DNA of 6,187 nucleotides from the NCBI GenBank assembly GCA_034716535.1, contig JAYEJW010000579.1, forward strand, positions 1 through 6,187. Reading direction: 5' to 3'. The notes under the pieces are model-generated. The model worked only from the letters and a program-made list of their open reading frames with translations, was not told the origin of the DNA and ran no database searches. The DNA is from JAYEJW01 sp034716535. Lineage in GTDB: Bacteria; Pseudomonadota; Gammaproteobacteria; Chromatiales; Chromatiaceae. This document shows, piece by piece, positions 1 through 5,759 of this stretch (its first letter is position 1; every line of letters starts with the position of its first letter). The position numbers and the translations under genes are program-made.

Positions 1-2
1 TT

Positions 3-242
3 CAAGCACAGAATCTCGGTCCGTTCGGTGTTGGTGTGCTTTATACCCTCGCACGGGAGAATTGTCCAGAATGCGGGGTAACTTTGTGTTTAACTCCAGA
101 ATCTACGCGAGAACCGATTCGCCCTGAAGCAGACGCAAAGAAACTTGCTATTTGGTGCACACCAAGTTGCCACGACCGTTTCTGGTCGATTTCGGAGGAT
201 CTCGATGTCAACGGGTATTCCTCAAAAACTACCGTTTTTTAG
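3..242 (+). CDS. 3' end of an unidentified cysteine-rich protein (5' partial)
   Basis: The frame is open from the left edge to a TAG at 240-242, so this is probably the C-terminal ~79 residues of a longer gene. A GTG at 36 would give a 68-residue protein, but no clear ribosome-binding site precedes it. Visible features are a CPECG zinc-ribbon-like pair followed about 35 residues later by WCTPSCHDRFW. The spacing and the patterns (Cys-x-x-x-Gly followed by a beta-rich stretch, then a Cys-His motif near the end) faintly recall the C-terminal half of organomercurial lyase MerB, where structural Cys117 and active-site Cys159 lie in similar settings. That likeness is from memory and weak. Codon use is clearly less GC-rich than in the genes to the right, which suggests a different origin. 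A simple zinc-binding hypothetical protein is equally possible. Confidence 0.45.
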   Translation, partial: QAQNLGPFGVGVLYTLARENCPECGVTLCLTPESTREPIRPEADAKKLAIWCTPSCHDRFWSISEDLDVNGYSSKTTVF

Positions 243-304
243 AGATTCACGGGGAGGTAGCAGCGATCCCGCTTTCGCTTGCGAAAAATCTCGCGTAACA
301 GTCT

Positions 305-335
305 CTTGAAACTTTGCCTGGCGGAACTTGAAACT
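305..335. repeat. Direct repeat CTTGAAACT, two copies 22 bp apart
   Basis: The nonamer CTTGAAACT occurs at 305-313 and again at 327-335, a 22-bp period (about two DNA turns). A partial third copy (CTTGAGA) starts at 346. The repeats lie in the 212-bp gap upstream of the EgtB-like gene, at a distance where an operator would fit. A small hairpin, TTTCG-CTTG-CGAAA, is at 273-286. No convincing -35/-10 pair was found in this gap. A binding-site role is only an inference from spacing and position. Confidence 0.3.
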
Positions 336-454
336 CTTGGCGAGTCTTGAGAGATCGCGAGATGGCCGAAGACGGCACGCCCTGCCCCGTTCTCATCATC
401 CAGCGCTTGGGCTAACATGCACTTTTTGTTGATGATTCGGATGTTGCGATTCTG

Positions 455-1642
455 ATGACAGCCCCTGCGATCCTGGGACAGCTCAGCGGCCTTCATGACA
501 TGATGCGGGAGCTGGCAAGCAGCGTCCCGGCTGCGGATGCGAACCGGCGTTTCCACCCGCAGCTCGCCTCGCTGAACTGGTACCTGGGACGCACGGTCTT
601 TCGGGAGACCTACTGGCTGCGCGAGGTCCTCGCCGACGACGCCGACCTGACGGACCGGGTCCGGGACATCTTCACCCCCGGCGCCTTGGATCCTGATGAG
701 CAGTGCGCCCGGCTGCCGCCCCTGGATCATCTGCTCAATTGGGCCCAGGAGATCGAGGACGAGCACCTGCGGCGTCTGGCCAATCCGCGCGAGCTCCCCG
801 CGCATCCGATGCTCGAGGCCGACCGACTGCAGTGGTTCCTGCTGCAGGAGACCGCCCGCGACTACGAGATGATGCTGACGGTGCTGCTCGCGCGCAGACT
901 CGCCGAATCGGGAAACGACTATCGTGTCCTGGAGCGCCTGAAAACGGTGATGCCCGCCCCCGAGCCCCGGGAGGTCGTACAGGGTCACTACCGCATCGGC
1001 TCGCGCGAAGAGCCCTTCGCGTACGACAACGAGCTACCGCCTCAGGCGGTGGAGCTAGCAAGCTTCCGCATTGCCCGCTACCCGGTGACCAACGCCGAGT
1101 ACCTCGCCTTCATGGAGGCCGGCGGCTACCACCAGACCCGCTTCTGGAGCGAGGACGGGCTGCGGTGGCTCAATGCCGCCGGCCCCGAGGCGCCCCTGCA
1201 CTGGCGCCGGGACGACGCTGGGCGCTGGTACGGAGTGGGACTGAACGGAGCCGGGGATCTGCAGCCCGACGATCCTGTATCGGGCGTCAATCAGTACGAG
1301 GCGGCGGCCTTCGCCGCATGGACCGCGGCTCTGGGCGGCGACTTGGGCGGCGCGGTGCTCCAGCACGAATACCAATGGGAAGTGGCGGCCCGCAGCGGCC
1401 TCATCGAGGGCACGGGCAGGGCCTGGGAGTGGTGCGCCAATCCCTTCCATCCCTACCCCAAGTTCACACCCTTCCCCGATGCGAACGTCTCCCAGGCATT
1501 CTTCGGCGGCGGTCAGATCAGCCTGCGCGGGGCCGGCCTGCACACCCAACGCTGTCTGCGGCGGGCGAGCTTCCGCAACTGGGCCGCCGCGCAGGAACGG
1601 CACCACTTTGCAGGCATTCGCCTGGTGTTCCCGCCTGCCTGA
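455..1642 (+). CDS. EgtB/SUMF1-type protein (DinB-like + FGE-like domains) with altered iron site
   Basis: This 395-residue protein has the two-domain build of the EgtB / OvoA / SenA superfamily, which makes sulfoxide or selenium-carbon bonds to histidine derivatives. Residues ~10-150 form a DinB-like four-helix region and ~175-393 an FGE-sulfatase (C-type-lectin-like) domain. FGE-side signatures are YRIG...FAYDNELPP (179-196), RYPVTNAEYLAFMEAGGY (208-225), PVSGVNQYEAAAFAAW (274-289), HEYQWEVAAR (304-313), GRAWEWCANPFHPYPKF (321-337), a reduced LRGAG (357-361) and FRNW (373-376). In active relatives iron is held by a His in a LGH-like motif and by HxxxHxE. Here the matching places read LGRT (Arg46) and E-x-x-x-D-x-E (Glu132, Asp136, Glu138), so all three histidines seem to be missing. 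Start: the ATG at 455 is the first start after an in-frame TAA at 413, with no good Shine-Dalgarno sequence. The gene is convergent with nadC, 37 bp away. Whether it is catalytic is uncertain. No egtD-like or ovoA partner is in the window. Confidence 0.8.
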   Translation: MTAPAILGQLSGLHDMMRELASSVPAADANRRFHPQLASLNWYLGRTVFRETYWLREVLADDADLTDRVRDIFTPGALDPDEQCARLPPLDHLLNWAQEIEDEHLRRLANPRELPAHPMLEADRLQWFLLQETARDYEMMLTVLLARRLAESGNDYRVLERLKTVMPAPEPREVVQGHYRIGSREEPFAYDNELPPQAVELASFRIARYPVTNAEYLAFMEAGGYHQTRFWSEDGLRWLNAAGPEAPLHWRRDDAGRWYGVGLNGAGDLQPDDPVSGVNQYEAAAFAAWTAALGGDLGGAVLQHEYQWEVAARSGLIEGTGRAWEWCANPFHPYPKFTPFPDANVSQAFFGGGQISLRGAGLHTQRCLRRASFRNWAAAQERHHFAGIRLVFPPA

Positions 1643-1679
1643 GAGGCCCGGTGCGAGCCCTCAGTCCGAGAAAAACAGG

Positions 1680-2561
1680 TTAGGGCACGAAACGCATCGA
1701 GAGATCGACCGCCTCCACGTCCTTGGTCAGATCGCCGACCGAGATGTCGTCGACCCCTGTTTCGGCGATCGTCCGGATGCGATCCAAGGTGATGCCGCCC
1801 GAGGCCTCCAGGCGCGCGCGTCCCCGGTTCAGCTCCACCGCCCTGCGCAGCTGATCGAGACCGAAGTTGTCGAGCAGCAGGTGGCTGGCGCCCGCGGCCA
1901 GGGCTTCCTCCAGCTCGGTAATGGATTCCACCTCGAGTTCCACGCGCACACCGCCTGCAACGGATCGAGCCGCCGCGACGGCGGCGGCGATGGACCCGGC
2001 GGCCAGAACATGGTTCTCCTTGATCAGAATGGCATCGAACAGCCCCATGCGGTGGTTGTAGCAACCGCCGCACAGAACGGCGTACTTCTGTTGCACCCGC
2101 AGCCCGGGCAGGGTCTTGCGGGTGTCCAGCACGCGCACAGGCAGCCCGGCGACGGCATCTGCGTAACGGTGGGCGCGGGTGGCCGTGCCGGACAGGGTCT
2201 GCAGATAGTTGAGGGCCGTGCGCTCGCCGGTCAGCAGGGCACGGGTGGGGCCCTCCAGGCGACAGAGGGTACGGCCCGGCGCCACGCGCTCCCCGTCGGT
2301 AACCCCCCACTGGTTCGCGATTGCCGGATCCAGCTGTCGAAATACCTCTTCGAACCAGGCACAGCCACAGACCGAGGCGTGCTGCCTGGTGATCACCTCG
2401 ACAGCGGAATGCTGGTCCGCCGGCAATAGGGCAGCGGTGAGATCCCCGTCACCGACGTCCTCCTCCAGGGCCACGCGGACTTGTCGTTCGATGAGGTGTG
2501 GTGCCGGAAGCAGCCGGATCAGGTCGGCCTGCTTCGAATCCTGTTCGACGTTTGCGCTCAT
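1680..2561 (-). CDS. nadC: Quinolinate phosphoribosyltransferase (nicotinate-nucleotide pyrophosphorylase, carboxylating)
   Basis: NadC converts quinolinate and PRPP to nicotinate mononucleotide, CO2 and pyrophosphate, the third step of de novo NAD synthesis in the cytoplasm. The protein is 293 residues, normal for the family. Expected active-site positions are present: Arg114 in GERTALNYLQTLSG, Arg148-Lys149 in LDTRKTLPGLR, His170-Arg171 in CYNHRMGLFDAILIKENH with Lys181, Glu210 in VELEVES, Asp231 in LLLDNF, then ASGGIT and VDDISVGDLTKDVEAVDLSM near the end. The frame runs on upstream to 2840, but the ATG at 2559-2561 is chosen because AGGAG precedes it with a 5-nt gap and because that start fits the family length. 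It is divergent from the DUF1538 operon and convergent with the EgtB-like gene. In E. coli and Pseudomonas nadC sits divergently next to ampD. Here about 2.5 kb of other genes lies between them. Confidence 0.97.
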   Translation of the reverse strand: MSANVEQDSKQADLIRLLPAPHLIERQVRVALEEDVGDGDLTAALLPADQHSAVEVITRQHASVCGCAWFEEVFRQLDPAIANQWGVTDGERVAPGRTLCRLEGPTRALLTGERTALNYLQTLSGTATRAHRYADAVAGLPVRVLDTRKTLPGLRVQQKYAVLCGGCYNHRMGLFDAILIKENHVLAAGSIAAAVAAARSVAGGVRVELEVESITELEEALAAGASHLLLDNFGLDQLRRAVELNRGRARLEASGGITLDRIRTIAETGVDDISVGDLTKDVEAVDLSMRFVP

Positions 2562-2640
2562 GAATACTCCTTGCCAGCCTGCGAAACGCCTTTGAGTATC
2601 CGACGCGCCGCTACCCGCTGTCGATTCCTGTCTCTCTCCG

Positions 2641-2655
2641 GTCGGCGCCGCCGAC
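2641..2655. repeat. GC-rich inverted repeat in the nadC / DUF1538 divergent region
   Basis: GTCGGC-GCC-GCCGAC is a perfect 6-bp inverted repeat with a 3-nt centre. It can be extended by one G-T pair. It lies about 80 bp upstream of the nadC start and 118 bp upstream of the first DUF1538 start, so it could be in the nadC leader RNA. There is no T-run, so it is not a terminator. Its role is unknown. Confidence 0.35.
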
Positions 2656-2704
2656 TCCGCACCGAGATGCCTGCGCCGCGCGCAAGCTTTTCGTTTAACA
2701 GGAA

Positions 2705-2716
2705 CAAGGCTCCTTG
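2705..2716. promoter_or_regulatory. Palindrome CAAGG-CT-CCTTG upstream of the DUF1538 operon
   Basis: The 12-bp sequence CAAGGCTCCTTG is a 5-bp inverted repeat around a 2-nt centre, 56 bp before the ATG of the first DUF1538 gene and in the most AT-rich part of the intergenic region (2690-2722). This is a reasonable place for an operator controlling either direction. TTGATA at 2714-2719 could be a -35 element, but the -10 candidate 17 bp downstream (CTAACG) is poor. The regulatory role is inferred from position and symmetry only. Confidence 0.25.
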
Positions 2717-2772
2717 ATAACATGTCGCACGCCCTGCTAACGGGCACCCGGCGATTCGATAGCGGAGAGTTG

Positions 2773-3507
2773 ATGAAGAGCCTCGCCACCCAACTGTTAA
2801 AGTCTCTGACAGACAGTGTGCGGGATCTGTTGCCGATCATCGGGGTAATCGGCTTCTTTCAGCTGCTGGTCCTTGGCCAGCCCATCCCGAACCTGTTGGA
2901 GCTCCTGTGGGGCACCTTCCTTGTGGTCCTGGGGCTAACGCTTTTCGTCCAGGGCCTCAAGCTCGGTCTTTTCCCGATCGGGGAGACGATGGCATGGGAC
3001 TTCGCCGCGAAGGGCAGCCTGTTGTGGTTGCTGCTGTTCGCCTTCGCCCTCGGGTTCGGGACCACGGTGGCGGAGCCGGCCCTGATCGCGGTCGCAGAGG
3101 AAGCTGCCGAAGTGGCCGCGGTGGGCGGGATGATCGAGAATACCGAGTCGGCGCGGGAGGACTACGGGGAGGGGCTGCGCTACACGGTCGCCTTGTCGGT
3201 GGGACTGGCCATCGTCCTCGGGGTGCTGCGCATCCTGCGCGGCTGGCCGATCCAGTATCTGATCGTCGGCGGCTATATCGGGGTCGTGATCATGACGGCC
3301 GTCGCCCCCAAGGAGATCATCGGCATCGCCTACGACTCGGGCGGCGTCACGACCTCGACCATCACCGTCCCCCTTGTGACCGCATTGGGGGTTGGGCTTG
3401 CCTCAAGCATCGAGGGGCGCAACCCCATGATTGACGGTTTCGGGCTCATCGCCTTCGCCTCGCTGACCCCGATGATCTTCGTCATGGGTTACGGGATGAT
3501 TCTGTGA
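2773..3507 (+). CDS. DUF1538 integral membrane protein, first copy
   Basis: This is a 244-residue polytopic membrane protein of the DUF1538 family, whose function I do not know to be established. About seven hydrophobic segments are visible, roughly at residues 19-35, 43-62, 83-108, 137-154, 160-178, 196-212 and 222-243. Family motifs are GTTVAEPALIAVA (96-108), AYDSGGVTTSTITVP (186-200) and GRNPMIDGFGLIAFASLTPM (215-234). A charged loop of about 27 residues (109-135, rich in Glu and Ala) follows the first motif. Start: the frame is open to 2722, but the ATG at 2773 has GGAGAG just upstream (2764-2769) and gives an N-terminus that aligns with the second copy. The stop overlaps the next start by 4 nt (GTGA), so the two proteins are probably co-translated and made in matched amounts. 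The glycine/threonine-rich broken-helix motifs suggest a transporter or channel. The substrate is not evident. Confidence 0.88.
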   Translation: MKSLATQLLKSLTDSVRDLLPIIGVIGFFQLLVLGQPIPNLLELLWGTFLVVLGLTLFVQGLKLGLFPIGETMAWDFAAKGSLLWLLLFAFALGFGTTVAEPALIAVAEEAAEVAAVGGMIENTESAREDYGEGLRYTVALSVGLAIVLGVLRILRGWPIQYLIVGGYIGVVIMTAVAPKEIIGIAYDSGGVTTSTITVPLVTALGVGLASSIEGRNPMIDGFGLIAFASLTPMIFVMGYGMIL

Positions 3508-4304
3508 CCGAATATCTGGCCTCCCTCGGGTCGTCCTTCGTGACGACCATCGACGACGTGCTGCCCATCATCGGCATCCTGGCGGGGTTTCAGGTGTTGG
3601 TGCTGCGCCGGCGCATCCCGAACTTCAAGGGCGTCCTGCTCGGCGTCTTCCTCGTGCTCTTGGGGCTGGCCTTCTTCCTCGAGGGCCTGGAGCGGGCCCT
3701 CTTCCCACTCGGGAAGCTCATGGCCGAGCAGTTGACGGCCCCTGAGTTCCTGGGCCTCACGGGCGCCGAGGTCAACATCGCCGAGCACTGGCAGGACTAT
3801 GTCTGGGTCTATCTCTTCGCCTTCGCGATCGGCTTCTCAACGACCATCGCCGAGCCTTCCCTGATCGCCGTCGCAATCAAGGCCCACCAGGTCTCGGCGG
3901 GTGCCATCCGCCCCTGGGGGCTTCGTATCGCGGTGGCCATCGGTGCGGCGGTCGGCATCTCTCTCGGTACCCACCGCATCGTCACAGGCACCCCGCTGCA
4001 CTACTACATCATCACAGGCTACGTGCTTGTCCTCATCCAGACCTGGTTCGCGCCGCGGAGCATCATCGCCCTGGCGTACGACTCCGGTGGGGTCACCACC
4101 TCGACTGTGACGGTGCCACTGGTGGCGGCGCTGGGCCTGGGCTTGTCGAGCAATATCCCCGGGCGCAATCCGCTGCTCGACGGCTTCGGGCTCATCGCCT
4201 TCACCTGCCTGTTCCCCATGATGTCGGTGATGGGATACGCCCAGTTGAGTGAATGGAACGCAAAGCGCGCCTCGCGAACAGAACCGGAACCTCCAGGAGA
4301 CTGA
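3504..4304 (+). CDS. DUF1538 integral membrane protein, second copy
   Basis: This is a 266-residue paralogue of the preceding protein. It carries the same motifs in the same order: FSTTIAEPSLIAVA (111-124), AYDSGGVTTSTVTVP (191-205) and GRNPLLDGFGLIAF (220-233). The N-termini are also alike (VLPIIGILAGFQVLVL here, LLPIIGVIGFFQLLVL in the first copy). It differs by a longer loop before the first motif (residues ~74-97) and by lacking most of the acidic loop after it. It ends in a hydrophilic tail rich in Arg, Glu and Pro (251-266), probably cytosolic. Translation starts at GTG 3504, overlapping the upstream stop by 4 nt, with only a weak GGGAT upstream, so it likely depends on translational coupling. 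The two copies look like the halves of one two-subunit membrane complex. Confidence 0.88.
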   Translation: MTEYLASLGSSFVTTIDDVLPIIGILAGFQVLVLRRRIPNFKGVLLGVFLVLLGLAFFLEGLERALFPLGKLMAEQLTAPEFLGLTGAEVNIAEHWQDYVWVYLFAFAIGFSTTIAEPSLIAVAIKAHQVSAGAIRPWGLRIAVAIGAAVGISLGTHRIVTGTPLHYYIITGYVLVLIQTWFAPRSIIALAYDSGGVTTSTVTVPLVAALGLGLSSNIPGRNPLLDGFGLIAFTCLFPMMSVMGYAQLSEWNAKRASRTEPEPPGD

Positions 4305-4307
4305 TCC

Positions 4308-4658
4308 ATGCACTTCAAGCTCATCATGGCATTCGTAGAAGACAGCGAGACCCAGGCGGTGCTGGAGGCATCCCGTAAGGCCGGCGCGACCGGCTCCACC
4401 GTCATCAGCCAGGCTCGCGGGGAAGGCGTCCAGAAATCGAAGACCTTTTTCGGACTGACGCTTGAGACTCAGCGCGACGTGATTCTTTTGCTCGTGGAGG
4501 AGCACCTGAGCAGGTGCATCCTGGAGACCATCGCCGAGGCGGGCCGTTTCGACGAGAAGCCCGGCACCGGCATCGCCTTTCAGGTGGACGTGGAGGACGC
4601 GGTAGGCATCAGCCACCAGATCCGCGAGCTCTCTGAGATCGTCGAGGAGGAGATTTGA
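4308..4658 (+). CDS. P-II-like signalling protein with short T-loop
   Basis: This 116-residue cytosolic protein has the ferredoxin-like layout of the P-II (GlnB/GlnK) superfamily. It begins with strand FKLIMAFVED and a helix, followed by GATGSTVISQARGEG (26-40), which matches the GlnB stretch leading into the T-loop. DVILLLVEEH (57-66), helix ILETIAEAG and a B-loop-like GRFDEKPGTGIAFQVDVEDAVGI segment (79-101) complete the fold. The T-loop (about residues 41-56) is roughly four residues shorter than in GlnB and lacks the uridylylated Tyr51 motif. The B-loop lysine and the C-terminal arginines that grip ATP phosphates in GlnB are not obvious. Canonical nitrogen control by GlnD is therefore unlikely. 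Start: ATG 4308 with AGGAG at 4295-4299, 3 nt after the upstream stop. By analogy with other P-II proteins beside transporters, it may bind and gate the DUF1538 pair; this is inference. Confidence 0.82.
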   Translation: MHFKLIMAFVEDSETQAVLEASRKAGATGSTVISQARGEGVQKSKTFFGLTLETQRDVILLLVEEHLSRCILETIAEAGRFDEKPGTGIAFQVDVEDAVGISHQIRELSEIVEEEI

Positions 4659-4660
4659 GC

Positions 4661-5065
4661 ATGAACAGCAAAAAGCTCGTGCGGGTGCGCGACGTCATGA
4701 AACCCCATTTCGATCTGGTTGAAGGCATGGCGACCGTCGCCCAGGCCCTGGACACCATGAGCCATGTGGACACCAAGACCCTGATCGTGAAGAAACGTCA
4801 TGCCGACGACGAGATCGGCATGGTGGTACTCTCCGACATTGCCCGGCTGGTGCTGGCCAAGGATCGCGCGCCGGACCGGGTCAACATCTACGAGATCATG
4901 TCCAAACCGGTGATCACAGTGCACCCGGACATGGATATCCGCTACTGCGCGCGGTTGTTCGGGCGCTTCGAGCTTTCCCGGGCACCGGTGGTCGAAGGCG
5001 GGGAGGTGATCGGAATCGTGAGTCTCACGGATCTGGTCGTGAAGGGCATGGTACCGGGTCTGTGA
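4661..5065 (+). CDS. Small protein of two CBS domains (Bateman module)
   Basis: This 134-residue protein is made almost wholly of two CBS motifs. CBS1 is about residues 11-67 (VRDVMKPHF, an alpha-helical TVAQALDTM, IGMVVLSDIARLV). CBS2 is about 78-130 (YEIMSKPVITVHPDMDIR, LSRAPVVEGGEVIGIVSLTD). Such pairs bind adenine nucleotides such as AMP, ATP or S-adenosylmethionine and regulate attached or partner enzymes and channels. There is no effector domain here, so it must act in trans. The ATG at 4661 is preferred, 8 nt after the GGAG at 4649-4652. A TTG at 4655 would add two residues and overlap the upstream stop. The gap to the P-II-like gene is 2 nt. In this operon the DUF1538 proteins or the P-II-like protein are the likely partners (inferred). 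Confidence 0.9.
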   Translation: MNSKKLVRVRDVMKPHFDLVEGMATVAQALDTMSHVDTKTLIVKKRHADDEIGMVVLSDIARLVLAKDRAPDRVNIYEIMSKPVITVHPDMDIRYCARLFGRFELSRAPVVEGGEVIGIVSLTDLVVKGMVPGL

Positions 5066-5087
5066 GGCCGCCCAAGGAGCGCCCCCC

Positions 5088-5672
5088 GTGTCCCGGCCTG
5101 CAGGGAGACTCTTTCTGCGAGATCGCTCGCTGAGCATGTGCAGCGGCTGGCTGCCGGGCGCCCGGCGCATTCCCTCGCCCAACTGGGACGAACGTCCGAC
5201 CGGGACCACCATCGACCTGCTTGTGATTCACGGCATCAGTCTGCCGCCTAGGGTCTTCGGTGGACCCTGGATCGACCTCCTGTTTCAGAACCGCCTGGAA
5301 CCCGATGCGTATCCGTATTTCCGGAAGATCGCCCATCTGCGCGTCTCCTCCCACCTCCTCATCCGCCGCGACGGCGAGCTGATCCAGTACGTGGATCTGC
5401 AGCACCGCGCATGGCACGCGGGCACATCGAGCTTTCAGGGTCGCGAATGCTGTAACGACTTCTCAATCGGCATCGAGCTGGAGGGGGGGGACGAGATCCC
5501 TTACACCTGCCCCCAATACAGGCGCCTCGGGGAGACGGCGGGGGAAATCATGCGTCGCTTCGCGAGCATCACACCCGAGCGCATCGTCGGCCATAGCGAT
5601 ATCGCCCCCGGACGCAAGAGCGATCCGGGACCCGCCTTCGATTGGGAGCGCTTTCGCGACCTGATTCGCTGA
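5088..5672 (+). CDS. ampD: 1,6-anhydro-N-acetylmuramyl-L-alanine amidase AmpD
   Basis: AmpD is the cytoplasmic zinc amidase of peptidoglycan recycling. It removes the peptide from 1,6-anhydroMurNAc-peptides, and its loss raises AmpC beta-lactamase in species with ampR/ampC. The protein lacks a signal peptide and follows E. coli AmpD closely: WLPGARRIPSPNWDERP, LLVIHGISLPP, FGGPWIDLLF, IAHLRVSSHLLIRRDGE, RAWHAG, CNDFSIGIELEG, GHSDIAPGRKSDPGPAFDW. Zinc ligands are His48, His169 and Asp179. Catalytic Glu130 and Lys177 are kept. The GTG at 5088 has a strong AAGGAG (5074-5079, 8-nt gap) and gives 194 residues. The ATG at 5136 gives 178 residues, closer to the usual N-terminus, but lacks a ribosome-binding site. 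The gene follows the CBS gene by 22 nt with no terminator between, so it is probably the last gene of the operon. Confidence 0.96.
   Translation: MSRPAGRLFLRDRSLSMCSGWLPGARRIPSPNWDERPTGTTIDLLVIHGISLPPRVFGGPWIDLLFQNRLEPDAYPYFRKIAHLRVSSHLLIRRDGELIQYVDLQHRAWHAGTSSFQGRECCNDFSIGIELEGGDEIPYTCPQYRRLGETAGEIMRRFASITPERIVGHSDIAPGRKSDPGPAFDWERFRDLIR
5483..5490 (+). repeat. G8 homopolymer inside ampD
   Basis: Eight consecutive G residues encode part of the Glu-Gly-Gly-Asp stretch after catalytic Glu130, where relatives have EGTD. Runs of this length are prone to slippage, and a +1 or -1 change would remove His169 and Asp179. The frame is intact as given. Confidence 0.8.
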
Positions 5673-5759
5673 TCGTTGTTGCCGCCTCGTTGAGAGGCCC
5701 TGAAGATGCGGTTAAGGTCTTTGCAATTAGCGATTTTTTGGGCCCTCGTCACATTCATC

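Noticed and set aside
362..415. 17-codon open frame before the EgtB-like gene
   Set aside because: No clear ribosome-binding site and no leader-peptide signature such as repeated codons or an attenuator. Chance is likely.
239..988. Long minus-strand frame of 249 codons overlapping the EgtB-like gene
   Set aside because: It lies antisense to a gene with clear family motifs, is Arg/Gln/Gly-rich with no recognisable domain, and is expected in GC-rich DNA.
1643..1679. Bidirectional terminator between the EgtB-like gene and nadC
   Set aside because: Only a weak 4-bp GAGG/CCTC pairing is visible, without a convincing T-run on either strand.
703..1683. 326-codon plus-strand frame in another phase of the EgtB-like gene
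   Set aside because: Arg/Ala/Pro/Gly-rich composition typical of a shadow frame, and no family motif.
1479..2429. 316-codon plus-strand frame opposite nadC
   Set aside because: nadC on the other strand carries every active-site motif. This frame shows only low-complexity antisense composition.
2562..2840. 93-residue N-terminal extension of NadC
   Set aside because: The extension is unlike any NadC, and a good AGGAG precedes the internal ATG at 2559-2561.
5684..5698. Hairpin GCCTC-GTTGA-GAGGC after ampD as a terminator
   Set aside because: The stem is only 5 bp and is followed by CCTGAAG instead of a T-run.
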